Positions 1-4,991 of a stretch of DNA of 6,448 nucleotides are shown one piece after another; the first letter of the stretch is position 1, and the number at the start of each line of letters is the position of its first letter. The DNA is taken from contig JAQGPE010000226.1 in assembly GCA_028293225.1 (NCBI GenBank), positions 1-6,448 of the forward strand. Direction: 5' to 3'. Source of the DNA: Akkermansiaceae bacterium. GTDB taxonomy: Bacteria; Verrucomicrobiota; Verrucomicrobiia; Verrucomicrobiales; Akkermansiaceae. Below the pieces are notes generated by a model, which did no database searches, was not told the origin of the DNA, and was given only the letters and a program-made list of their open reading frames with translations. Position numbers and translations under genes: made by a program.

Positions 1-147
1 ATCAGCGATTCCCAGCGCTATACCGAGGTCACCAACCGCCGCCAGGAGGCCTACACCGCTTCGATCGTGGCGGTGCGCGAGACCATCGGCAAGCTGACGG
101 AGGTGGCCGGAGACGCCGGTGAATACCGCAAAGCCGAGGCTCCCTAG
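1..147 (+). CDS. 3' end of an unidentified protein (48 C-terminal residues)
   Basis: The first reading frame is open from the window edge to a TAG at 145-147, and most of its codons end in G or C, as in the genes that follow. The other two forward frames hit stops before base 125. The visible residues are polar and mostly helix-forming, with several Glu, Arg and Lys and a repeated Thr-Glu-Val motif. They include no membrane segment and no motif I recognise, and the chain ends in Ala-Pro. They could be the tail of a coiled-coil or helical-bundle protein. The gene lies 80 bases upstream of the protease gene on the same strand, so the two could share a transcript, but the hairpin motif between them suggests the protease may have its own signals. 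That this is a real gene end is fairly secure; its function is unknown. Confidence 0.6.
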   Translation: MSDSQRYTEVTNRRQEAYTASIVAVRETIGKLTEVAGDAGEYRKAEAP

Positions 148-160
148 CCCGCGGCAATCC

Positions 161-187
161 GGAGGATTTCCTTGCATTGCAAAGGAA
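161..187 (+). promoter_or_regulatory. Leader hairpin motif, copy 1 (upstream of the HtrA-type gene)
   Basis: The 19 bases at 161-179 match 1711-1729 at 15 positions, with consensus GGMGGAYTTCCYTGCRTTG. The sequence can fold as a stem TTCCTT (168-173) with AAGGAA (182-187) around an 8-base loop that begins GCATTG. The second copy has a matching stem with one compensated base pair and a loop beginning GCGTTG. The motif sits 41 bases before the chosen protease start. It could be a leader RNA structure, a protein-binding site or part of a promoter; no convincing -35/-10 pair was found around it. The GGAGGA at 161-166 could also act as a Shine-Dalgarno for a TTG at 177. Confidence 0.4.
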
Positions 188-227
188 TCGGAGCCCTCTT
201 TGCCCTGCGTTTACCCCCGCATCACCC

Positions 228-1709
228 ATGTCCCACGGCCTCCGCCGACTGTTCTCCCTGGCAGTCGTATTCGCCATTGCCTTCCTCGCCGTCATCCTGA
301 TCCGCAACGGTCCGGATGGAGTGACGCGCTTTTTCAAGTGGGGCCAGCCGGGTTCGGAAAACGGCTTCCGGCCGGAGAAGTACACGCTGCCCGACAAGGC
401 GCCGCTGGAGCCGGGTGATGTCGAGCTGCTGGCCCGGCTCGATGCGGAATACGCCAAGCTGACGGAGGCGGTCACTCCCTCCGTGGTCAGCATTGATACC
501 ACCAGCGTCCGGGCGGAGCGCCAGATCGATTTCTACGGCCGCCAGAGCATTCGCAACGTGCCGACGGCCGGCCAGGGCTCCGGTGTGATCGTGAGCAACG
601 AGGGCCACATCGTGACCAACCACCATGTGATCGCCGGCCAGATCCCCGGCCAGGAGCGCATCCAGGTCCGCCTGCACGACGGCCGGAAATTCCCGGCAAC
701 CCTGGTGGGGGACGATGCGACCCTCGATATCGCGGTGTTGAAGATCGATGGCGACGGGAAGTCCTTCCAGCCCCTGAAATTCGGCGACTCCACCCAGGTG
801 CGCCGCGGCCAGCTGGTCTTCGCGATCGGCAATCCCTTCGGCCTCGGCGAAACCATCACCCAGGGGATCATCTCCGCGGTGGAGCGCACGCTTTCGGAGA
901 CTCAGCGCGGCCTGTTCCAGACCGACGCGGCGATCAACCCCGGCAACTCGGGAGGGCCGCTGGTCAACCTGCGCGGTGAAATCATCGGCATCAATTCGCT
1001 GATTTTCTCCACCGACACCAAGAACCCCGGCTTCCAGGGCGTGGGTTTTGCGATTCCGTCCAACGATGTGAAGGAGACGCTTTTCTCGATCCTCGAGAAG
1101 GGCCGGCCGGTGCGGGGCTACCTCGGAGTGGAAATGCGCACGGGAGAACAGGGCGTGACCGTATCCATGGTCCTGCCGGGCGGGCCTGCCGAGGCGGCGG
1201 GCCTGCGGGCTGACGACGTGGTCCTCAACTATGACGGCGAAAAGGTCACCGCGGTCGATCAGCTGATCGGCCTGGTCCAGCGCACCAAGGTCGGCAAAAA
1301 GGTCCCGATCCAGGTCTGGCGCGGCGGCGAAACGACCCTCGATGCCACCATTGCGGAGGCCAACCCGGAACAGGCCGCGGCCCGCCGCCGCGACATGATG
1401 CAGGCGATGCAGGCCATCGGGGTTCTGGTGGGCGATCTTTCGGCCCAGGACCGCGCCCGCGGCTTCACCGGAGTCATGGTGACCGAGATCCTCAGCGGCA
1501 GCCTCGCGGCCCCGCTGCTGCGTCCCGGCGACCTCATCGTGGCGCTGAATCAGGCCCAGGTGAGCAATGCGCGGGAATTCTACTCCCAGGTCGCGGCCTC
1601 CGCCTCGGTCCAGCCGACCATCATTCATTTCATCCGCGACAGCCAGGCGCGCCAGGTTTCTCTGCCACCGCTGCCGAAAAAAGAAGAAGAGCCGGAACGG
1701 ACGAAATAG
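228..1709 (+). CDS. htrA: HtrA/Deg-family serine protease with two PDZ domains, membrane-anchored
   Basis: This 493-residue protein belongs to the trypsin-like HtrA (Deg) family (MEROPS S1C), which degrades or refolds damaged envelope proteins in the periplasm. A hydrophobic segment at residues 9-26, after a short Arg-containing start, looks like an uncleaved signal anchor because no clear cleavage site follows. The protease domain spans about 75-290. The catalytic triad is His133 (in TNHHV), Asp167 (in LDIAVLKI) and Ser241 (in GNSGGP). PDZ1 covers about 295-380, with the peptide-binding loop YLGV at 298-301. A second, more diverged PDZ covers about 395-480 (GVLVGDL, LLRPGDLIVALN). The tail is Pro- and charge-rich. 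The ATG at 228 is preferred because the membrane anchor follows directly. A TTG at 177 (17 residues more) has a GGAGGA 10 bases upstream, but that stretch has weaker codon bias. ATG 228 itself has no Shine-Dalgarno. The OmpA-like gene follows after 95 bases. The family call is very secure; substrates are unknown. Confidence 0.95.
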   Translation: MSHGLRRLFSLAVVFAIAFLAVILIRNGPDGVTRFFKWGQPGSENGFRPEKYTLPDKAPLEPGDVELLARLDAEYAKLTEAVTPSVVSIDTTSVRAERQIDFYGRQSIRNVPTAGQGSGVIVSNEGHIVTNHHVIAGQIPGQERIQVRLHDGRKFPATLVGDDATLDIAVLKIDGDGKSFQPLKFGDSTQVRRGQLVFAIGNPFGLGETITQGIISAVERTLSETQRGLFQTDAAINPGNSGGPLVNLRGEIIGINSLIFSTDTKNPGFQGVGFAIPSNDVKETLFSILEKGRPVRGYLGVEMRTGEQGVTVSMVLPGGPAEAAGLRADDVVLNYDGEKVTAVDQLIGLVQRTKVGKKVPIQVWRGGETTLDATIAEANPEQAAARRRDMMQAMQAIGVLVGDLSAQDRARGFTGVMVTEILSGSLAAPLLRPGDLIVALNQAQVSNAREFYSQVAASASVQPTIIHFIRDSQARQVSLPPLPKKEEEPERTK

Positions 1710-1710
1710 C

Positions 1711-1737
1711 GGCGGACTTCCCTGCGTTGTTGAGGGA
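1711..1737 (+). promoter_or_regulatory. Leader hairpin motif, copy 2 (upstream of the OmpA-like gene)
   Basis: This second copy of the 161-179 motif starts one base after the protease stop codon. The stem is TCCCT (1719-1723) with AGGGA (1733-1737), and the 9-base loop starts GCGTTG. Relative to copy 1, C1722 replaces T172 and its pairing partner G1734 replaces A183, so base pairing is kept. That single compensated change hints at selection on an RNA or cruciform shape, though two copies are thin evidence. Because it lies right behind a stop codon it could also help end the upstream transcript, but no T-run follows it. It is 67 bases upstream of the next ATG. Confidence 0.4.
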
Positions 1738-1804
1738 CAATGGGTCCACGGATTCACGCCGGTGCTTCGCTTTCCGGTGACGACCTGCTCCAGTCCTTCC
1801 TCCC

Positions 1805-3133
1805 ATGTCCTCTTCCCGATCCTCCCTGGCCTTTCTCGGGGCCGCTGCCGGCCTGGCCGGCATCGTGGCGGCGCTCTACACCTACCGCGGCGCCTTTCAC
1901 ACCGCGGAGGCTTCCGCGACCGATCCCGCGCCCCCGCCGCTGGCGGCTCCCGTGCCGGAGAAAATCGAGGCCAATAGCAAGCCTTCGAAAGCCGACGAGC
2001 CACAGGATCCCGAGGCCGCGCTGGCCAATGCCGGGATCGGCGCCATGACCACCGACCCGGCCGACCTGCTGGCGAAAATCGGCAACGCCCTGGAGGCCGG
2101 CGATCTCGCCGCGGCGGGCAAGCTGATTGGCAGCGATGCCCTGACCCCGGAGGCCCGTAAGCGTTTGGCGGCGCTGGCGAGCCATGGCGGGGTGAAGCTC
2201 AAGCGGCCGGACGCGGTCCAGGAAGTGGGCGAGCTGAGCTTGAACCGGAAAGCCCGCTGGGCCTTGTGGCTGGACGGAGCGGAAACGGGCCGTGACCGCA
2301 TTTTCTTCGATCTCGAGCGCAAGGATGGCCAGTGGTCGATCGAGTCGCTGGTGCTGCCTCCCGGGGCCAGTGAGCCGGTGCCGAAGGCGGTCATCGTCGA
2401 CTCACTCGGCATCGCCGACGCTTTCCTGCAGGCCACCCTGCGCCAGGACTTCGAGCGCGCGAAGGAATTCGCCGATTCCGCGACGGTGACCGACGCGAAG
2501 ATCGCCGGGCTGTGCATCCTCTTTGAGGAGGGGAAATACCGGCTGCGGCCGGAAAAGCCCTTGCGCTCGATCTACCAGCAGACCGCCACCTGCGGTTATC
2601 TGGCGAACGTCGAGACCACCGAGGGCGCCAATGCGGCGGAGTTCTCGATGGTGCTGGCCCAGACCGGGAAGAACGACTGGCGGGTCTCCGACCTGAATCT
2701 CGACAAGCTGCTGGCCGACTACGCCAGCCGCGTTGCCGGCGGGGACGTCTATTTCACCCCGCTGGTGAAGAACCCGAGGGGTGGCGACACGCTGGTGCTC
2801 TACTTCGGCTTCGATGAGGACGAGCTGTCGCCGCGCACGGCCCGCCAGCTGGAGATCGTCGGTCACATCCTGAAGACGGATGCCGGGAAAAAGCTCACCC
2901 TTTCCGGGCATACCGACGCCCTCGGCACGGAGCAATACAACAACGGCCTCTCTGCGCGCCGCGCCGCCACGGTGAAGCGCTACCTGGTGGAGTCGGGCGT
3001 GTCGAAGGACCAGATCATCACCCTGGCGGAAGGCCAGTCGCAGCCACGGCGGCCGAATTTCACGGAATCCGGCGGCGACAATCCGGACGGACGGCGGGCC
3101 AACCGGCGCACCGAGATCTATCTCGATTTCTGA
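1805..3133 (+). CDS. Anchored periplasmic protein with C-terminal OmpA-like peptidoglycan-binding domain
   Basis: This 442-residue protein starts with an Ala/Gly/Leu-rich hydrophobic segment (residues 8-25) that acts as a signal anchor or signal peptide; there is no lipobox Cys. A Pro/Ala-rich, low-complexity linker follows at about 33-75. Residues 83-185 and 195-305 form two regions of similar length. Each opens with a helix containing an 'EAGDLAAA' or 'RQDFERAK' type stretch and ends in a strand with Trp (GQWSIESL, NDWRVSDL). They look like two tandem NTF2/SnoaL-like alpha+beta modules, by inference only. Residues 330-442 are a clear OmpA-like domain: YFGFDEDELSP, GHTDALG, LSARRA and the closing RANRRTEIYL. 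Asp371 and Arg386 are spaced as the two residues that bind diaminopimelate in known OmpA domains. It probably ties the inner membrane, or a complex on it, to peptidoglycan. ATG 1805 is the only sensible start and lacks a Shine-Dalgarno. Confidence 0.9.
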   Translation: MSSSRSSLAFLGAAAGLAGIVAALYTYRGAFHTAEASATDPAPPPLAAPVPEKIEANSKPSKADEPQDPEAALANAGIGAMTTDPADLLAKIGNALEAGDLAAAGKLIGSDALTPEARKRLAALASHGGVKLKRPDAVQEVGELSLNRKARWALWLDGAETGRDRIFFDLERKDGQWSIESLVLPPGASEPVPKAVIVDSLGIADAFLQATLRQDFERAKEFADSATVTDAKIAGLCILFEEGKYRLRPEKPLRSIYQQTATCGYLANVETTEGANAAEFSMVLAQTGKNDWRVSDLNLDKLLADYASRVAGGDVYFTPLVKNPRGGDTLVLYFGFDEDELSPRTARQLEIVGHILKTDAGKKLTLSGHTDALGTEQYNNGLSARRAATVKRYLVESGVSKDQIITLAEGQSQPRRPNFTESGGDNPDGRRANRRTEIYLDF

Positions 3134-3135
3134 GC

Positions 3136-3172
3136 GGCGGGGAGGGGACTTCTCTCAAAAAGAAGTGCCGCC
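3136..3172 (+). terminator. Stem-loop directly after the OmpA-like gene, possible terminator
   Basis: Two bases after the TGA stop, GGCGG (3136-3140) can pair with CCGCC (3168-3172). Inside it ACTTCT (3148-3153) pairs with AGAAGT (3161-3166) around a 7-base loop. A purine-rich bulge (3141-3147) separates the two helices. Its position fits a transcription terminator or a 3'-end stabilising structure. No T-run follows the stem, so it is not a classical intrinsic terminator. Confidence 0.4.
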
Positions 3173-3225
3173 AGGAAACTGCAACAAATCCGGACAAACT
3201 GCCGTTGCTCCGATTAAGGCCTGGC

Positions 3226-3246
3226 GGGGTTCGCCTGCCGAACCTC
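3226..3246. other. Short GC-rich hairpin in the intergenic region
   Basis: GGGGTTCG (3226-3233) faces CGAACCTC (3239-3246) across a 5-base loop CCTGC, giving an 8-pair stem with one G-T pair. It is about 130 bases upstream of the microprotein start and 50 bases after the previous stem-loop. There is no T-run on either side. It looks superficially like a tRNA T-arm, but the loop size is wrong and no other tRNA arms are present. It could be part of a leader RNA or chance. Confidence 0.3.
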
Positions 3247-3373
3247 TACAGTCCCTGGCGGCGGCGACAGACAACCCTCCTACGGCACGCCTTGCAACCG
3301 CTTTTTGCGTGATTGCGCCCCGCGTGCGCTGGATGAGATTGAATTCACGCCGCAAAGGGTCATCCTGGCGGCC

Positions 3374-3454
3374 ATGGAGCATACGGGGATGCAGGAGTGG
3401 GTGGTGATCCTTGGCGTCATCGCTTTCCTGTTCTTCTTTTTCATCTGGCACTGA
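3374..3454 (+). CDS. Candidate 26-residue single-span membrane microprotein
   Basis: An ATG opens a 26-codon frame ending in TGA just 12 bases before the next gene. The product starts with a polar stretch (Met-Glu-His-Thr-Gly-Met-Gln-Glu-Trp). From residue 10 it is almost entirely hydrophobic, with a run of four Phe, and ends Ile-Trp-His, as in a single membrane helix. The Gly-x-Gln-Glu-hydrophobic start of the helix matches the two PLDNc-like genes directly downstream (GGQEIIVI, GGQELIIV), so this may be a short relative or remnant of the same family. A second in-frame ATG at 3389, just after GGGG, is an alternative start giving 21 residues. The frame stays open upstream to 3218 but offers only CTG or TTG as further starts, so a longer form is possible. 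No strong Shine-Dalgarno is seen for either ATG. Function is unknown. Confidence 0.5.
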   Translation: MEHTGMQEWVVILGVIAFLFFFFIWH

Positions 3455-3466
3455 GCCGCATCCATC

Positions 3467-3505
3467 ATGAACACCCTATCGTTCCTCAATCTTGGCGGGC
3501 AGGAG
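3467..3505 (+). repeat. 39-base direct repeat, copy 1
   Basis: The first 13 codons of this gene match those of the next gene (3691-3729) at 36 of 39 bases. The three differences are one Asn/Asp change and two synonymous third positions. Similarity falls sharply after codon 13. Confidence 0.85.
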
Positions 3506-3691
3506 ATCATCGTCATCTTTTTTGTCTTCCTGCCGACGATCCTGTTCTTCGCGGCGCTGGTCAGTTGCCTCACGGCGAATTTCGCGGAGTCCACCGACAA
3601 GCTGTTCTGGGTCCTTGTGATCCTGTTTGCGCCGGTGATCGGGCCGTTGCTGTGGTTTACGGTCGGGAAGAACAAAGCCCTGAAGGTTTGA
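3467..3691 (+). CDS. Small two-helix membrane protein, PLDNc-like (paralogue 1)
   Basis: The product has 74 residues and two predicted membrane helices, about 13-37 and 46-66, joined by a short polar stretch with Asp and Lys. The second helix, DKLFWVLVILFAPVIGPLLW, carries the pattern of the phospholipase D nuclease N-terminal domain (PLDNc). In many bacteria this occurs as a stand-alone small membrane protein without any nuclease domain, and no HKD phospholipase motif is present here. The N-terminus (FLNLGGQEIIVI) also recalls the start of TatA-type proteins, but the amphipathic helix that follows in TatA is missing. ATG 3467 is chosen because its first 13 codons are repeated at the start of the next gene. 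No Shine-Dalgarno is visible. Its TGA shares one base with the next ATG, so the two proteins are probably translationally coupled and may act together in the inner membrane. Role unknown. Confidence 0.85.
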   Translation: MNTLSFLNLGGQEIIVIFFVFLPTILFFAALVSCLTANFAESTDKLFWVLVILFAPVIGPLLWFTVGKNKALKV

Positions 3692-3729
3692 TGGACACCC
3701 TATCGTTCCTCAATCTCGGTGGGCAGGAG
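3691..3729 (+). repeat. 39-base direct repeat, copy 2
   Basis: This second copy of 3467-3505 differs at 3 of 39 bases and begins exactly at the start codon. Both copies keep a CTA leucine codon, which looks uncommon in this G/C-ending gene set. That argues for a recent copy event rather than protein-level selection alone. Confidence 0.85.
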
Positions 3730-3909
3730 CTGATCATCGTTCTGATCGGCGGTGCGCTGCTGCAGATCCTCACGGTCGTGAACTGCCTGAAGTCCCATTT
3801 CGTCGAGCCGGTCGACAAGATCGCCTGGATGATGGCGATTCTCTTCATTCCGATCATCGGCCCACTGCTGTGGATCTTCCTGGATCAGCGGACGGAGGAG
3901 CGGCGCTAG
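3691..3909 (+). CDS. Small two-helix membrane protein, PLDNc-like (paralogue 2)
   Basis: This 72-residue tandem paralogue of the preceding gene starts at an ATG whose A is the last base of that gene's TGA. This overlap usually means translational re-initiation and balanced synthesis. Helices lie at about 13-33 and 44-64. The second contains DKIAWMMAILFIPIIGPLLW, matching the PLDNc pattern seen in paralogue 1. The C-terminal tail is strongly charged (Asp, Arg, Glu). The two proteins share the start TLSFLNLGGQE and the second helix, but differ in the rest of helix 1, where this one has a Gly-Gly pair and Gln and paralogue 1 has Phe and Pro. The frame is open further upstream, but that part overlaps paralogue 1 and reads as a shadow, so the longer version is rejected. 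It ends 4 bases from the convergent queA stop. Function unknown; a pair of small proteins forming a membrane complex is a reasonable guess. Confidence 0.85.
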   Translation: MDTLSFLNLGGQELIIVLIGGALLQILTVVNCLKSHFVEPVDKIAWMMAILFIPIIGPLLWIFLDQRTEERR

Positions 3910-3913
3910 GTCG

Positions 3914-4909
3914 TCAGATCAGCAGCATGCAGTCGCCGTAGCTGTAGAAGCGGTATTTCTCCCGCACCGCCTCGCGGTAGGCGGCCAGGACGTTTTCCTG
4001 CCCGGCGAAGGCGCTGACCAGCATGATCAGGGTGCTTTCCGGCAGGTGGAAATTCGTCAGCAGGCCGCCGATCACGCGGAAGGGGTAGGGAGGATAGATG
4101 AAGATGTCCGTCTCGCCCTGGTGGTCGGCTGCCTCCAGCCGTCCGGGTCCGGTGTTGCTGCGGCCGAGGTGCTCCAGCACACGGGTCACGGTGGTGCCGA
4201 CGGCGACGACGCGTGCGGCGGCATTGATCCGTGCGGCGGTTTCTTTTCCCAGGCGGTAGCGCTCGGAGTGCATCACGTGTTCCTCCGGCGTCTCGGCCTG
4301 GACCGGGCGGAAGGTGCCCACGCCGACGTGCAGGGTCAGGAAATCGTGCGGCAGTCCGGCCAGCAGCTCCGGGGTGAAATGCAGGCCGGCGGTGGGGGCG
4401 GCGATGGCGCCTTCTTCGCGGGCGAAGACGGTCTGGTAGCGCTCCTTGTCACCGATCTCGTCCTCGCGGCCCATGTAGTGGGGCAGGGCCAGGTGGCCGT
4501 GCTGATCCAGGTCGACCGGGGCGTCCCAGCGGATCAGGCGGTCGCCGTTGTCGAAGGTTTGTACGACAGTTCCCGTAGTTCCGCCGACCGTCACTGTTTT
4601 GCCGTCGCGCATCTTTTTGCCCGGCCGCACCAGGCAGCGCCACTCGAGGGGGGACAGGCGGTCCAGGCAGAGCAGCTCGATTTTGCCGTCATCGGAAAAG
4701 ACCCGCGCCGGGATGACCCGCGTGTCGTTCAGCATCAGCAGATCGTCCTGGCGCAGGTATTCCGGGAAGTCGCGGAACATGCGGTGCTCGATTTTGCCGC
4801 TGTCGCGGTGCACGACCATCATCCGCGAGGCCGAACGCTCCGCCAGCGGGCGGGAGGCGATCAGTTCTTCGGGCAGGTCGTAGTGGAAGTCGGAAGTCCG
4901 CAGCGGCAC
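3914..4909 (-). CDS. queA: S-adenosylmethionine:tRNA ribosyltransferase-isomerase
   Basis: QueA transfers and isomerises the ribosyl group of S-adenosylmethionine onto 7-aminomethyl-7-deazaguanine in tRNA. This makes epoxyqueuosine at the wobble position of tRNAs reading Asn, Asp, His and Tyr codons. The 331-residue product has the family's hallmarks in order: FHYDLPEELIA (8-18), LMLNDTRVIPAR (58-69), ERYQTVFA then AAPTAGLHFT (156-179), HVGVGTFRPV (194-203), HSERYRL (214-220), GGLLTNFHLPESTLIMLVSAF (281-301) and YRFYSYGDCMLL (319-330). It is somewhat shorter than the E. coli enzyme, partly through a trimmed segment after residue 70. The start is GTG at 4909: an in-frame TAA lies four codons upstream, and the conserved N-terminal motif begins at residue 8, so no other start fits. 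No Shine-Dalgarno is visible and a hairpin covers its usual place. It lies 82 bases downstream of the glycosyltransferase gene on the same strand and may be co-transcribed; a functional link between them is not evident. Confidence 0.97.
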   Translation of the reverse strand: MPLRTSDFHYDLPEELIASRPLAERSASRMMVVHRDSGKIEHRMFRDFPEYLRQDDLLMLNDTRVIPARVFSDDGKIELLCLDRLSPLEWRCLVRPGKKMRDGKTVTVGGTTGTVVQTFDNGDRLIRWDAPVDLDQHGHLALPHYMGREDEIGDKERYQTVFAREEGAIAAPTAGLHFTPELLAGLPHDFLTLHVGVGTFRPVQAETPEEHVMHSERYRLGKETAARINAAARVVAVGTTVTRVLEHLGRSNTGPGRLEAADHQGETDIFIYPPYPFRVIGGLLTNFHLPESTLIMLVSAFAGQENVLAAYREAVREKYRFYSYGDCMLLI

Positions 4910-4912
4910 GGG

Positions 4913-4926
4913 GGCGGTTTACCGCC
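4913..4926 (-). promoter_or_regulatory. Hairpin just upstream of the queA start codon
   Basis: GGCGG and CCGCC face each other over a 4-base loop that can close further to a T-A pair with 2 unpaired bases. On the mRNA this sits 4-17 bases before the GTG, exactly where a ribosome binding site would be, and it includes the in-frame TAA. It could lower or control translation of queA, or it could be a weak terminator for the upstream gene, though no T-run follows. No aptamer-like fold (such as a preQ1 riboswitch) is recognisable. Confidence 0.4.
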
Positions 4927-4953
4927 GGATCGTCGGGACGGCAAGGAGGAGCG

Positions 4954-4965
4954 CATCCCGGGATG
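4954..4965. promoter_or_regulatory. Perfect 12-base palindrome in the gap upstream of queA
   Basis: CATCCCGGGATG reads the same on both strands. It lies between the stop of the glycosyltransferase gene and the queA start, about 45 bases before the GTG. A palindrome of this size may be an operator for a dimeric regulator. It may also be chance in GC-rich DNA. Confidence 0.25.
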
Positions 4966-4991
4966 TCGATGAGTTGGCCGGGCATCCCCTT

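Larger units (their letters stand above)
3134..3373. other. Intergenic region with two stem-loops and no convincing gene
   Basis: This 240-base gap lies between the OmpA-like gene and the small-membrane-protein run. Open frames crossing it on both strands read as low-complexity Arg/Pro/Ala-rich chains with no good start, so I treat them as non-coding. It contains a terminator-like stem-loop (3136-3172) and a second hairpin (3226-3246). Around 3291-3350 it is locally less GC-rich, which would suit a promoter for the genes downstream. TTGCAA (3292-3297) and TTGCGT (3305-3310) resemble -35 elements, but no good -10 partner is seen at normal spacing. Confidence 0.5.

Noticed and set aside
177..227. 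TTG start with GGAGGA upstream for a longer HtrA form
   Set aside because: The 17 extra codons show weak third-position G/C bias and would place a Pro-rich stretch before the membrane anchor. The TTG also lies in the loop of the leader hairpin. It remains possible.
222..2003. Long open frame on the minus strand opposite the protease gene (593 codons)
   Set aside because: It is an antisense shadow caused by GC-rich codon bias. It is Arg/Gly/His-rich with no motif, and the opposite strand carries a clear HtrA protein.
3226..3246. tRNA T-arm-like hairpin
   Set aside because: The loop is 5 bases rather than 7 and lacks the TTCRA pattern. No acceptor stem, D-arm or anticodon arm is found around it.
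3165..3407. 80-codon plus-strand frame in the intergenic region
   Set aside because: It has no family resemblance and Arg/Pro/Ala-rich composition, and it overlaps the better-supported microprotein frame.
3397..3690. Upstream extension of the second PLDNc-like gene
   Set aside because: The extension overlaps the first paralogue out of frame and reads as His/Arg/Pro-rich noise. The internal ATG at 3691 starts the repeated TLSFLNLGGQE motif.
3467..3691. Reading the first PLDNc-like gene as tatA because of its FLNLGGQE start
   Set aside because: TatA needs an amphipathic helix with a Phe-Gly hinge after the membrane segment. Here a second membrane helix with the PLDNc pattern follows instead.
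4046..4972. Plus-strand open frame across queA (308 codons)
   Set aside because: It is a shadow of queA, whose family motifs are unmistakable. The plus-strand product is low-complexity and has no recognisable domain.
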